64,000 nt of DNA from Streblospio benedicti (GCA_019095985.1 CM032659.1:14812379-14876378); one strand, 5' to 3'; shown: positions 1 through 11,691, numbered from the stretch's first letter. Numbers and translations are program-made. Notes: a model not told the origin generated them from the sequence alone.

Positions 1-315
1 GTATATAGTAAAACTCGGCGACAAAAATAAGGTAAAAACTTTGCTTATCATAATACGTTAGTTATGAATTTTAGTCACCTCTTGTAGGAAAGGTGTAAGA
101 ATGCACAGCTGAAAGCAGAGATTAAATTGGCATTAAATACCACTTGAAAAGCTTGTGTGAAATCCGCTGTGAAAATGTAAACAATGGCAGAGTACTGCAT
201 ATCACGCTTCGAAAAGTCTATGTTACCAAAACTGCCAAAGCTCTCGCAGGTTTACTAACTATAGCATATGGTTGTTTATAAAGTGCTGGGTTGTTTTCTC
301 TGATATATTTGATGA
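1..315. other. left edge, no gene seen
   Basis: AT-rich sequence without a convincing reading frame, repeat or splice-bounded exon. Confidence 0.5.
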
Positions 316-678
316 TCAGCATATGTTATTGGTAATTAGATTAGATCTACAATATAAACATGAAACTTCTTTAGTAATTTCATTATACTGCAACTCTAAA
401 ATGAAATTACTTGCAAAAAAGCTAAAAGCTTTCTGTTCTTTGTAGTCCGACAATAGTCGTTTTGTAAACCCAGTCCTTGATGGGGAATGTGAGTCCAAAT
501 ACACTGCAATATCCTCAATCATGGTTGGTGGCCATATAGCCATGCTTTGCTCTTCGTCTAGCCAATCAGTTGCCAAATCATCTGGGTGAGGGATTGAACC
601 GTCTGGTGTTTGCAGCAGCTTTCCCATATGATCTTTCTTCTGCCGAATCACCTCAATGGGAGTTGGCAAAAGAGGCAA
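316..678 (-). CDS. fragment of an uncharacterised invertebrate protein
   Basis: An open frame of 120 codons ends in a stop and begins directly after a CAG that could be a splice acceptor; there is no ATG at its start and a stop lies just upstream in frame, so it is either a last exon or a relic. The pattern WPP..IEDIA.YL, then LL.DYKEQKAFSFF, then EVSCLYCRS resembles proteins common in marine invertebrates where WP..DI..YL / YKS..AY.YF is followed by a cysteine-rich SWIM-like or YqaJ-nuclease-associated part. That family link is from memory and weak. No upstream exon could be joined to it: the frame at 648-887 is different. It could be a host exon or a decayed mobile-element gene. Confidence 0.35.
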   Translation of the reverse strand: MPLLPTPIEVIRQKKDHMGKLLQTPDGSIPHPDDLATDWLDEEQSMAIWPPTMIEDIAVYLDSHSPSRTGFTKRLLSDYKEQKAFSFFASNFILELQYNEITKEVSCLYCRSNLITNNIC

Positions 679-1244
679 CTGTAGCTCTCAAGCAACATAG
701 CTAGATAGGCTCTGGCAGTTTTTAACAAATTCCACAATGGATTAAGAGACAACGTCTCTACTATTGGTAGTGTTAATTGTTCTTCACTATTCTTATCCAC
801 TTTTATCCGCATATGTTGTAATTGTAGTGTAAATCCTTTGTAAAAGCACACTTTCCACCACGACTTCACAATACAAAATGAGTGCAAACCGTGTGTTTGT
901 TTACAATGTTATTACCGTTGACCTTTGACCCGTCACGTGACTTTGCTTTTACGAAATGGCTTATTGCTATTTATTACAATTCAATATGGCCCAATGGCTC
1001 AGTGCAGAGTTATCCGTGCATGTATTTTTAATACCTTTGACAGTCATGTAACTCCATTTGTCTGCGCCAAAATATAACATTCCTACTTGCGCTTTATGTG
1101 TTGCCATTTAGATAATTAATGAGCTCATTGTGTTGCTTTGTGAGGCTCCTCAGTCACCATGTCATTTTATATGGTTCGACTAACGCATGCAGGACAATCA
1201 ATCTCCAATTGAAGATGCCATCCATGATAAGACCATTTGTTTTC
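679..1244. other. no gene recognised
   Basis: Nothing with splice signals or repeat structure seen here; short frames are AT-rich and unsupported. Confidence 0.4.
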
Positions 1245-1362
1245 TGTCTTAGGGATTCAAACATGTAGAGAGGCCTCTGTGGACCTCCATAAAAACAACC
1301 TCTATATACAGACACTTAAGGGTCTAGTCACCAAGTGGTCTTAATAGGCAGGTTCTACTGTA
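1245..1362. mobile_element. one-ended MITE copy (GGTTCTACTGTA family)
   Basis: The stretch ends in GGCAGGTTCTACTGTAT and contains CCTCTATATA and ACCAAGTGGTCTTAATAG. The same terminal sequence closes the element at 53,799-53,980 and, in inverted form, opens the one at 2,900. Only one end is clear in this copy. Confidence 0.45.
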
Positions 1363-1689
1363 TCATTGTTGCTATTTTGTATCCGCGTTCTACATCTGGT
1401 CCACCGTGCCATGAAGTAGGGTACATGTATATTTATATTTGCAAATTTTGTTGCCAATCAGGATTATAAACTTAAAAGTGAATATGTGATCTTTTGAATT
1501 TTTAAGCTACATGTATGAATGAACTGACCAGCCCCCATGTCTCAAATTCAAACATGTAAATGACATTACTTTTCAAATGATAAAATCAGATAATATTAAT
1601 AACTAACTTATACCCGTGTGGTCAAAGAGGCATGCTGAGAATCACATTGAATCACTCCTATTACGTAATCGTGTAAGTAGGTCCCAACT

Positions 1690-1800
1690 AAATCATTGGT
1701 GAAATGCATTGACTTGGCATGTAAAATGAAAATCTAAGGGAGGAAATGTTAGTGTCCATGTAAATGGGAACACAATGCCCTCCAAGTGCATAGAAAAAAG
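1690..1800. repeat. diverged repeat, copy 1 (partner 2,780-2,885)
   Basis: About 100 bases align with 2,780-2,885 in the same orientation, including GGCATGTAAAATG vs GGTATGTAATATG and AATGGGAACACAATGCCCTCC vs AATGGGAACATAATGCTCTCC. Roughly 70% identity by eye. Family unknown. Confidence 0.45.
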
Positions 1801-1844
1801 ACATATTTGGTGAGTGTAGCTATGTTTTTGCAGCATTTTATTTT

Positions 1845-2480
1845 CTAGCACCCTTGTCCTGACAACACTTGCCCACATCCTGACAGCACCACCACCCATC
1901 CTGAAAGCACCCTGACAACATCCCCATACACACAACATCCGAGATCAAGCCAAGGCGTCATTCATTGAAAGGCAGTTCTTTGACTATGTTAAGATGGCAG
2001 GGTGACCATCCTCTGTAATAGCCAGTGAAAATCAAAGGCATCGTGATTTTTCCCTAACATTGGCTATAAGTATTCTTATTTAGAGAGTACAAACTACAAA
2101 CACATAAATAATGTTAACACACTAACTACACAGCAAACATAAGCATCAAGTATGACTAATTGGCGGAGGTTTTCAGAACCACATAACAACAGTCGATGGT
2201 GAAAAGAAAGTCAAGACACCAAACATCCGAAAATAAAGGCCACTCTGCAATGTCTGCATGGGTGACACCACCCATTCACTTCCTGATAGTACCTGCCAAC
2301 ATCCCCCATCCCCACACCACTAATTAACAACAAATACATATTACGCAGTTTGGGTCTTCAACACTGGTCTACACCATCCACTCCCACCCATCATCCTGAT
2401 AGCACCCACCCTTGTCCTGCTCCTGTCCATCGATTGCCAAGTCCTGATAGCATGTTTCTCATCCTGACTGCACCCCTGAC
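1845..2480. repeat. degenerate CCTGATAGCACC minisatellite-like tract
   Basis: The words ATCCTGACAGCACC, TCCTGATAGTACC, ATCCTGATAGCACCC and CCTGACTGCACC recur with irregular spacing through the tract, suggesting an old tandem array broken by other sequence. Confidence 0.4.
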
Positions 2481-2779
2481 TTGATAGCACACACCGGTAC
2501 TAACATTAGCAACCTCTCATCCTGCTTGAAGCCACATAGCACCTTCCAAGTATCAAGTATGATACGGAGAAAGAGTGTTTTGGAACCACCTTTAAGACTG
2601 AAGGTAAATTGAGATAGGGAAGTTCTTATACCACAATGTGGAATCTTTTGCAATGAGCGCAAGAAGTCAAGCAGCATATCAAGCTATGGATTTCTTAGCT
2701 TGGATGTAGTATACTTGGCGCAGACGGAGAACTACCTGGATTAACTCCGACTTAAAGCTCGTATAAGTATATCTCAAGT

Positions 2780-2885
2780 AAGACATTGATCACTGAAAAT
2801 GCACTTGGTATGTAATATGCAAAAGCTATGGGATGAAAGAAAAGTCTCTATGGTAATGGGAACATAATGCTCTCCATGGCACAGA
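2780..2885. repeat. diverged repeat, copy 2 (partner 1,690-1,800)
   Basis: Direct-orientation partner of the block at 1,690-1,800; see that entry. Confidence 0.45.
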
Positions 2886-2899
2886 TATTCTCACACACT

Positions 2900-3078
2900 T
2901 CAGTAGAACATCCCTATTAAGACTGCCCAAGGATTGGCGTCAAGTGGTTTTATATAGGGGTGGTTTCTTTAGGGACGTTTGCAATGGTCTATTTTATGAA
3001 GAGTTGGGACTGTTGTAAATCATCTTAGAATAGGGGTGGTGTATTTTTAGAGGTGGTCTTGATTGAAGGTTCTGATGT
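2900..3078. mobile_element. MITE copy with AGTAGAAC-type ends
   Basis: Begins CAGTAGAACATCCCTATTAAGAC and ends near GGTGGTCTTGATTGAAGGTTCTG, an imperfect inverted repeat matching the TAGTAGAACCTC...GAGGTTCTACTGTA element at 53,799-53,980. The interior has diverged. Confidence 0.45.
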
Positions 3079-3380
3079 CAGGGTTGCCACAGACCCTTGA
3101 AACCCTGAAAAACCCTTAAATTTGAAAGTGGCCATCAGAACCCTGGAAATACCCTTAAATTTTGGAAATTTGACTTAAAACCCTGGAAAAACCCTTAAAT
3201 TTCATTAATATCTTAATATTAGCAATAAATAATAAAAAAATTTGTCGATGCATCGATTAATTCATTTGTCGAAAATGTCGATAGAGTCGCTACTAAAGAC
3301 CCTTAAATCTGGCTAAAATACCCTGGAAAAACCCTGGAAAAACCCTTGAATGTCATGGTTGAAAATATGTGGCAACCCTG
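3079..3380. mobile_element. small hAT-like non-autonomous transposon
   Basis: Terminal inverted repeats CAGGGTTGCCACA and TGTGGCAACCCTG bound 302 bp. The interior repeats ACCCTGGAAAAACCCTTAAAT several times in both orientations. The flanking octamers TCTGATGT and GATCATGT match at five of eight positions, so the target duplication is eroded. CAGGG termini are typical of hAT elements. Confidence 0.6.
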
Positions 3381-4037
3381 GATCATGTACACATAGCCCA
3401 ATTGACAAAGTGGTGGTAATCCCTAGTATATGAACTCATATGACGCCTTTGGCGTCTTTATGACATCACACTACTCCACATGACGCTGTCATGGCTGCTG
3501 CTGTCTGCTATTTTTCTTATAAAACCGCTAATTAACAACCATCAGGACCATTTTGACAATGAAAAAAATATTCGTGCAAAACTACACAGTACCATTAACG
3601 ATCTTCTGTAGCCAGATGGCGTCCAGCTAGTTGGGTTAAAGAGGAGATAGCCGAACAAAGTACAAAAATTAGCGTATTAATATATAGGATAATAATAATA
3701 ATACATATTTGAACCACTTAAGTATGAGCAAGTATGAGTTATTGAGAGACTAGAACCTGGTAACACATCAATTACTTACAACATATAAAAGTGTCATTAA
3801 AAAATTTTGGTAGAACCTTATGTAATTAAAACAGATTAAACGTATAAATATCCATGTGAGCCATCTTCAATTATATCTGGACACACAAAACAAGCCCAGA
3901 TAGCACACCGCTGAGGCTTGCCACCGTAGGGCCTCTGGAGGCCCACCAGTGTGTATATTGATTTATTGGTAATTCTTAGTATTTGTTGTATATATTGATT
4001 ATTTATTATTGATTGTATATATTGATTATTCATCTCT
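3381..4037. other. no gene recognised
   Basis: AT-rich spacer. A frame at 3,836-4,033 on the minus strand repeats NNQYIQ because of simple TA-rich repetition and is not considered coding. Confidence 0.4.
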
Positions 4038-4376
4038 TTAGCTGTCTTTTTCCACCTTTGATAAATCTTTTATATGTTTATTTTATCTTATTTAGTATTT
4101 ACTTTATTTTATTTAGAATTTTTTGTTCAAATATTCTCGCCATTTTATATCACATGGTATCATCAGGAATCAACTTGATTCCTGATGAGCCCAAATACTA
4201 TAATAAAAATTTTATATCACATGGCATCATCAGGAATCAACTTGATTCCTGATGAGGCCAAATAATATAAATGGCAAAAATATTCTTTTATTAAATTCTA
4301 ATTTAAATAAAATATAAAGTAAATAACAAATAAGGTAAATAAGATACAATAAAGGTTTATCAAAGTTAGAAAAAAA
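4038..4376. mobile_element. AT-rich foldback element with two nested tandem hairpins
   Basis: The arm at about 4,040-4,145 is inverted-complementary to about 4,258-4,372, with shared landmarks TTTGATAAAT...TTTAGAATTTT against AAATTCTAA...TTTATCAAAG. Between the arms a unit of about 67 bp is repeated twice in tandem, and each unit contains the 13-bp-arm hairpin CATCAGGAATCAA/TTGATTCCTGATG (4,161-4,187 and 4,228-4,254). No coding capacity. Confidence 0.6.
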
Positions 4377-4529
4377 CAATTAATGAGACATGAAGAATAC
4401 CACCTACTGGCGGATAAAACAATCGTGTATAAAATTATTTTCATATTAATCACAAAAATAAACACCAACATCTATGTATATTTTTAATAATATTTCAATT
4501 TACAAACGCCCTGCCAAAAATATAGGTTT
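4377..4529. other. AT-rich spacer
   Basis: Nothing recognised apart from possible LINE 3' tail. Confidence 0.3.
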
Positions 4530-5075
4530 AGGTTTATTAGTTTATTAAAGTCTCAATGGTATGTACAGACTGGTTAAAATCACAATTAAAATATAACAAG
4601 GAAGTACATGTACATATGACCATTCTTTACATAAATACTAGAGATTATATTTAAGTTAAAAATTTCCTCCTCTCTAGTATATCAAAAAAGGCTCTGGCAA
4701 CAGCATTTACAACATATTTTCTCATCATCACTTATGTTGAAAAAAGATAAGTCCGGAATGTTATTGTAAGGTTCATTTCTAATATCTTCATATAACGGAC
4801 ATTTGATTGGTACATGACATTCATTCTCTATAGTATTATTACAGTACATACAGAAACGCTCTTCCTCTGGTTTCTTATTTACACCATATCTTAAAAGTTC
4901 AACATTAATGGAGGCCACTCCAGCCCTGAACATTGACAATGCTCTATGACTATGATACTTTTTTCAGATATTGAGAAGTACATATTGTTCAGTTTTAAAT
5001 TTCTGTTTAAATTGTTTGTAAATGCGCAATTTGTTTTTTCTCTCTCCTGTTTTAGCGTAAGGATTGTTAACATCA
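4530..5075 (-). mobile_element. 3' remnant of a non-LTR retrotransposon (CR1/L2/jockey-like)
   Basis: On the minus strand the translation reads ...KNKLRIYKQFK, an in-frame TGA, then YHSHRALSMFRAGVAS, ELLRYG, PEEERFCMYC and ENECHVPIKCPLYEDIRNE. The order KLR.Y..FK - HR.AL..FR.GV - E.GRY - P..ER.C..C...EE.H....CP.Y...R is the usual C-terminal end of ORF2 in CR1/L2/jockey-type LINEs. The 5' part is absent, as expected for a truncated insertion, and the region below 4,680 is probably its 3' UTR. Inactive. Confidence 0.65.
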
Positions 5076-5140
5076 GTCAACCATTTTATCATTACTTATG
5101 CGATGCAAAACATCACCTAGTTCATCCTTTATATCATTGA

Positions 5141-7480
5141 AATATAATAAAAATGTCTATGTCTTGTTTAATCTTCTTCATCTGTTCATGATTCTAGATG
5201 TGCTTGCAGATTTTGTGCCAAGTCGTTTTCTGAAAAGAATATTTATTAATAATAAAATATTTAATGTTTGATAAAATATTTAATTAAATGACATTTAATG
5301 CTTCTCTGGGATTATATGATATAAATAGTAACCTAAATTCTAATTACTTAACAACAGCTATTAATCTTTAAAATCTATTACTAGTAATATGAAAATTAAA
5401 ATTGTAATAGAAAAACTATAAAAAAAGAAGATAGAACTGAAACAATTGAAAATACCCTTCTTTTTTTTTCCAATTGTCTTTTTTTTTCTTCGCCCTCCAT
5501 CCCGGTCACGAGCATTTTTAAGCCACATACGGATGGCCTCTTCTGCATCACGCTAATTTATGCTGTGGGATTTTGTTGCATCTGTAATTAAAAAAACATT
5601 CATTGGATTATTTTTCACAATTTCATATACATGTATATAAATTACCAGTTATCAACACTTTCAAAAACATTAATATGTAAAAATAAACCTTGATTTAATA
5701 GAAAAAACCCTGAATGTAATAATATATGAATAATGTTCTATCTCCTGATATATTTATATACTATATATAAAACTTAAAACTTATCGCTTTTTGTGAAGAT
5801 CACACCTCAAAAAACACAACTTGAAACTGGCATATTAGCATGCACTTAATTGTTTATTACCTTTTATTACTTGGGTAAGGCGTAATTTGTTGAAGCCAAG
5901 CTTGCCCTGCTTGCCACACAAGTTGAAAAGTGTGGGAAGAGGATTGGTGAGGAGCTGGGCCATCTACGATTAATGACCTCTTTGCAATTAATTCCACCCA
6001 ACCTGCTCAGGTATTGCAACTGAAACAATGAATATGTATATATTTGTAGCTTGATTCATTACTGCATATATTATTGTACCGGTCTACCTGTACTTTAATG
6101 AAAAATATTTACTTCTTTTTAATCGCTTAATTTTTCTTTGTACTTCTACAATTATTCATTATATAATTATAAGGAGCAGTTGGAGTACTACTATCCGGGG
6201 ACTTTACTACTGTAGCCTAACATCCAATTATGACAAAATATTTTAAGATACAAACTTTGTATAGGCTATTGTATATTTACAAAATTAAAAACACAATGAA
6301 TACAGTGCTTATAAGATTCACTTACGTATCATGTAAGCTTCCCTCTTAATCACCATTCGAATTGTTGTCACTGAAGCTAAAAATAAAACTTTATAAGTAT
6401 GAAAATTATGTCAAATCTTATTTTACTGTCATCAAGAGGTACTCATATCAATAATGACACAAATAGAACAAACTACTCATATAAGCGGTAAAATCACTAA
6501 CATTTGAAAATTAAAACAATTATGGTTTTGTAGTCATATACTTAGGTGAAATGTATATAAGGATAAGGCCCTTGAAATAAGTAGCTTATAGCATATGATG
6601 ACATATTAAGATAGGAACAAAAATTTGTTTTTTACTAGTTGCCATAAGGTGAAATTTTCCAATGGTAGCTAATTGAATCAGCCTTTCCGCAAATCATGAC
6701 GGAACAGCCTGGCAAATCATGTGCAGTCTAGGCGTTTTCGTTATGATGAAACGTTCTTTTTTAATGGAAAAGCCGCCTCATCCAAAATGGCGGTGTAGAT
6801 TAATCTTGTTTTATTATTTTAGAAATAAGTTTTGTAATTAAAATGGTGTCTAATTCGATTTTGTTTTAATCATAGTGAAAGAAATGAATATAAACTAAAT
6901 AACTATTTGTATTTATGATATTTTTTATTGGGAATCTGTTCTTAAATAAGAAAAACGGGTCTTTCATTTATATTGTATTGTGTGTGAAGGGGGCGCGTTA
7001 TGTTTCTGCCATTTTCCAGCACCTGTCTTCTCCATGGCAACCGGAGAATGAATACTGAAATTAGTACAAAATATTTATTTCGTAATTAAGGTTTAACTGA
7101 AACATTGATTTCCTGTTTTAAAATGTTTTGATTTTAAACTCAATATTAACTTCACTCTCGTGAGACTTGAGTTGGAGATTCAATATGGCGCTAGGTGGGC
7201 AAAATAATATCAAAATTTGTCAGAAACTGGACAATTTCGTGGTTATACACAGTGTTGTTGGTTAAGTAGATGAATGATTTGTATAGCGCTATTGAGGTTT
7301 TAGTTTTGTGTCAGGTTTGAGCATTCTGCTTGAAGCGGATAGCGCTGAATTTTTGCAAGTATCTGCAAAATATGACTTGAAACAAAAATTGCACGAATGG
7401 CTTCCTAGTAATAACAGCTCCCTTGAGCGGTCGCTATTAAGTGCAGCCCTTTGAATCTCACAATGTAATGATAAAATACG
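5141..7480. other. AT-rich region with two weak exon-like islands
   Basis: Mostly AT-rich non-coding sequence. Two stretches look more coding than their surroundings: 5,893-6,011 (+), open over 35-40 codons (LLATQVEKCGKRIGEELGHL) and ending in CAG|GTATTG; and 5,465-5,560 (-), reading EEAIRMWLKNARDRDGGRRK with an upstream TTAG. Neither could be assigned to a family or joined to a neighbour, so both are only noted. Confidence 0.3.
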
Positions 7481-7760
7481 AACGAAAATGCAAGTATATC
7501 CCCTCCTCCTCACTCCCCTGGCATGACACCTGTCAATGCGGGCGGCCCGATGGCAGAGGGCCGAGAGGTTTCGAAAGGAGACGTGCAATGGTCTCCTTCG
7601 TCCAGTCCCACCGGGCCACCTTCAGAAAAAATTGCTTTAAAATTAAGAAAATATAGTGTATATGTTATCAAAAGTTTGTATCCATTATTGGCCAATGTAC
7701 TTCATTGGTGGATGCAAACCAGTCATCAGCAGGGTCTTTTCCTCGAGTTTTGAAAGTTCT
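7481..7760 (+). other. possible 5' exon or CpG-rich patch
   Basis: A locally GC- and CpG-rich patch contains ATG at 7,523 followed by MTPVNAGGPMAEGREVSK and a Pro/Ser-rich stretch. It lies upstream of, and on the same strand as, the TIR-SLOG gene whose 5' end is missing, so it could be its first coding exon. No good splice donor follows, and no TIR sequence lies between here and 11,959. Weak. Confidence 0.2.
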
Positions 7761-7894
7761 ATAACCTTCATCGTTCTCGTCGGAAAATTAAACACAATTT
7801 GATCAGATGTCATTAAGGTATTTAAAGTAGAAATATTGTCAAAGTAACTAAAAGTAATGATGTTTGTGTTATCATTACCACGTTAAATAATTTA

Positions 7895-8045
7895 CATAGG
7901 TTTTTGCTTGGCTAAAAAGAAATTCAATTGGCTAAAGAATAATTTAGTTCTTTAGCCAATTGGCTAATAAAAATTTCAATTGGCTAAAAAAAATGTCGTC
8001 GTTTAGCCAATTGGCTAAATTTGAGATGGGTCTAGCGCTAGCCAA
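7895..8045. repeat. inverted/direct TTAGCCAATTGGCTAA repeats
   Basis: The palindrome TTAGCCAATTGGCTAA and its half TTGGCTAAA recur at least five times, so the tract can fold on itself. It ends just before the hAT-type MITE at 8,069. Confidence 0.5.
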
Positions 8046-8068
8046 AAAAATGTATATCATGTTCTATG

Positions 8069-8279
8069 CAGGGTATCAAAATTTGCTTAAGGACCACAGG
8101 GCCGGCAACTATAAAAAGTAGCCGGCCCTGGCAAAAAGTGTACGGCCCTTCATTATATGTTCATATTTAGAACTCCCCAAAAGTAGCCTACCCACTGAGC
8201 CGTGAACTTTTAAAACCAGCCGGCCCAGGCCAAAATCAGCCAGCACCTGGCCGCGGGGTAGGCTCTATTTCATACCCTG
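8069..8279. mobile_element. hAT-type MITE with intact 8-bp target duplication
   Basis: A 211-bp element with ends CAGGGTATCAAAAT and AT(TT)CATACCCTG, flanked on both sides by the octamer GTTCTATG (8,061-8,068 and 8,280-8,287). CAGGG termini and a perfect 8-bp duplication are hAT hallmarks. The interior carries CCGGCCCTGGC-like subterminal repeats. Non-coding. Confidence 0.8.
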
Positions 8280-8487
8280 GTTCTATGTCGGACTGAGTAC
8301 TTTGTACAATTACTATGTGTCTATTAAATAGTCAATTATGAATATAATCATATCCACAATGCCCATTATTACAGCTAAACCTCGATTTTATGCGGACATT
8401 CGGGTCCATACTTCAAGAACCGTGTTAACCCCGAAAGTGCGTTATGTGCTGTGCTGCCATTGGTCGAGCCAAAGTCACAATATCTAC

Positions 8488-8652
8488 GTTGATCCGTCAG
8501 AATTCCACGTTGAGCCAACGTCAGTATATCTACGTTGATCCAACGTTAGAATATCTACATTGATCCAATTTGCAAATCCAACCAAATTTCAACGTTGATC
8601 CAACGTCAGACATCAACGTACGTTGGATCAACGTTGATCCAACGTCTTGTGC
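8488..8652. repeat. ACGTTGATCCAACGT tandem/palindromic repeats
   Basis: The unit CTACGTTGATCCAACGTYAGAATAT recurs about four times, followed by ACGTTGGATCAACGTTGATCCAACG and GTGCCCGCTGGG. Subterminal arrays like this are common in MITE-type elements; no clear second end was found. Confidence 0.5.
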
Positions 8653-9480
8653 CCGCTGGGATAATCATGCAATGACCATCACACTATAAATCATGAAATC
8701 CGCAACTAGACCCAAAAGCGGCTGACGTGACACTCCCGGGACCCAACTCATAGCAAACACTATATTTGAATAAGTCACGTCACAGTTTGGTCTCGGGTTT
8801 TAGTAGATACGGGGGACGCTATAGCACTTTGCTCCATACAAATATCAGTCTAAATATTGATCATACTCGATGGGCAGAAGCACAAATAAAGCATACTTTT
8901 TATCTATAAACCTTTATTGTCAATTTGAAGCTAATGCAGTAAAAATACTCACCAGATATCAGGTATAAAACGCGATAATAATCCAGAAATTCAGGTGACG
9001 CCATAAAAGTTAAGTAAGTAAGTCAACGCATAGTTTGCCTGTCTCACACGGGGTGGCGCTTGCATCGCACAACTAAACACGGGCGGCCCGCTGGCGGTCC
9101 GCTGGTGGCAAATGGCGCTCAGTACACCAGCTAAATCGATTGCATTCAAGTGGCGGGCCGCTAGCGGCCCGCCGGTGGCAAGCCCCTACGCCGCTGCCCC
9201 CGCTAGCCCCCAGAGGCCCGCCGGAAGCTGGCTATCTGGGAGTTCTTTCCAAAAGAGGTATTCCGTTGTATCTTCCAATTTCAACATTGATTGGAGCTAC
9301 TCCAGCTTGAAATTTTGCAATGGCTGTGCGTTCACCTCTTGATATTTTGGCCCTAACATATGGTTCAAGTTTATAATCATGTTTGAATGTCCTCTATGTC
9401 CTTAGCTTGTTATTTTCCTGGCCGTGTCTACGGTGTCTTGCTAGGTTTCTTTCAACCTCTTTTCTCCACTCCTTCTCAAA
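8653..9480. other. no gene; GC-rich patch at 9,064-9,235
   Basis: Includes a GC-rich patch with duplicated CCGCTGGCGGTCCGCTGGTGGCAA-like words, one half of which is a GGGCCGCTAGCGGCCC palindrome. No splice-bounded exon or protein family seen. Confidence 0.35.
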
Positions 9481-9482
9481 TA

Positions 9483-9507
9483 AAAATAAATAAATAAATA
9501 AATAAAT
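9483..9507. repeat. (AAAT)n microsatellite
   Basis: About six AAAT units in a row. Confidence 0.8.
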
Positions 9508-9531
9508 CCCTTTCTGCACTCCTTTCTGTAG

Positions 9532-10393
9532 CAGGGTTCAAAATTAACTTTTTTAGAAGGTAGCAAAACTTTGCTACCGGGTTTTGAAATTGGTAGCAAA
9601 ACAGTCAGACTTGGAAGCGAACTGTAAAATACAGAGAAAATTGCTTCAAACACTGGTTACATATGCTAACATTATCGAACACTAATCAGTCTTTAACATC
9701 ATTTCATCAAGAGGTAAAATAACTATAAGTCAGTTCAATATATAAGCAAATAATGATCAAATTAGATCAAAGACATGTTTTTTATTGTACTATCTCTTGC
9801 TGTAATGCACATATCCCTAACATGATATGTTTGAAAAAGCAGAATTATTTCTAGGTGTCGACTATAATATTGAGTGTACAACTTAATCCACCAAATGCTA
9901 ATCATAATAGATGAATGATTAGCAACTGATTTATACTCGCTTGTAATTTGTTTCTGACAATGTGCAATGATGTATACTATATGAGACCTAACTATTTTAA
10001 TAACATTAAAGGATTGACACAAGTCCATTCATTACATGGACATAAATGCCCTTCTCCCTACCCTTGGTGTAAATAGATAAATATGACCTAAAGTGCAAAG
10101 ACTGACAACTGGATAAATCAGCAGTGCATGCTTGATTTAGATGCAAGCTGTTTATTTACATGTGCTGGCTGTGAGCTGTGGTCAGATGGCTGTTTGCTGT
10201 GACATAAACATTGCTCTGATTTCACTGTGTCCCCTGAGGACACCTAGGATGCAAATGTTTGAGTCCCACTGAGAATGTATGGCTGCTTAATTTCATGGTA
10301 GCAAATATCTGCTACCAGACCCCTTATCTTAGTAGCAATCAGACATTTTATGGTAGCATTTGCTACCATTGCCACCGCTAATTTCGAACCCTG
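9532..10393. mobile_element. DNA transposon remnant, CAGGGTTC ends, 6-bp target duplication
   Basis: An 862-bp element with terminal inverted repeats CAGGGTTCAAAATTAAC and GCTAATTTCGAACCCTG, flanked by CTGTAG on both sides (9,526-9,531; 10,394-10,399). Subterminal TTTGCTACC / GGTAGCAAA words occur near both ends in inverted order. The CAGGG terminus with a 6-bp duplication fits the hAT branches known to make 5-6 bp duplications. No transposase seen. Confidence 0.7.
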
Positions 10394-10427
10394 CTGTAGC
10401 TGTATTATTTGTTTACTATCTAGAATC

Positions 10428-11691
10428 CAGCGATGTAAATATGTTATGAATAGGGTGAGTCCCTTGGACTCGCAACTTCAATTTAGATGGGTCCCAGGAA
10501 AATTTTATGAGTCCCAAATGATATAATAGCTTATCAAATCTATTCATTTTACAAATGTATACAGAGATTCTACCAGCTTTTTCAAAAAGGGAGAGGATTC
10601 CCCCCTGTGCTAAAAAAAAATGGGGGAGGTGGGGATTTTGCCAAAAATGGGGAGGGGCAGGGTATCGCGTCACGGCTTCTCATTTGACTAGTTATTAACC
10701 ATCGGAGGTTTCCTTGTGGAGAGTGAAATATAATCCATAATAGCTCCTGTGTTTTCATCAGCACTTTTTCATATTTATAGTACTCATTCAGAAGACGGTC
10801 TAGTTCCTTATTTTCACCATTATAAATAAAGACACTTACAGCATCACATTCGATTTTGACCATTTTGAGTAATTGCTGATTCATTTGACAGCTTCCGCAA
10901 GCGATTTTAAATGTCGTAATTTCAGTAGTAATTTTAATTGTAGCTACCTTTTATTGAAGATACTCAAGAAACACAACATGGACCAACCATATTTCATACT
11001 AATATATTTTTTACTTACAATATTACGGACCAAAAACGTGTTCAAACTTATGATTTCTTCATTGGCGTGGACTTTTGACAACTAGACTCATTATCCCGCT
11101 AAGTCATCAATCGTTTTGTAAGTAATTAATACATATCCGATGTCCACTGTTATTGTGCAGTTTGCCAAATGCCTTATTTGAGTTTCGGCATGCATTATAC
11201 TATCAGACAAACATTAGGTGATGGATAATATAACATTTTCCAACAAAAATATTACAAATTTGTCTTTGATTATGCATAAACTCACCTGACATGTGCGCCG
11301 CTATTCGATTGATCAATTAATTCACGGCGCCGGCAATTTACATTTTGCAAGAAACCTATTTGCCAGCACATTTTCAAATCTAGTTGAGCGAAGTTAGCAT
11401 TTGTCGAGTGGTTTTTACTGTGTAGTAAAATAAGGTGCCGTGTTGCTGAATTGTAGCTGCACGCAGCATTTATCACGGCTAATTTCGCTCAGGCGCTGCC
11501 GTGCATTTCGTAACCAACAAACATGGCGGTCACCTGATTCGTGGGGGAAAAGTTGAAATATGAGCTTATTTTAATGGTTTTATGATTTTAAATTGACATG
11601 CGTCCACGGGAACGCCGTGGTGAAATCATGATGGGTCCCTAGAGTTTTTAATGCGTCAGGGACGCAGGACGCGGACCTATTTACATCACTG
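10428..11691. mobile_element. DNA transposon remnant, CAGYGATGTAAATA ends, 6-bp target duplication
   Basis: A 1,264-bp element starting CAGCGATGTAAATA and ending (as reverse complement) CAGTGATGTAAATAGG, flanked by AGAATC on both sides (10,422-10,427; 11,692-11,697). Its interior (about 10,710-11,275) is homologous to the interior of a different element at 12,489-13,731 and includes a minus-strand frame beginning MNQQLLKMVKIE at 10,884. No transposase recognised. Confidence 0.6.
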
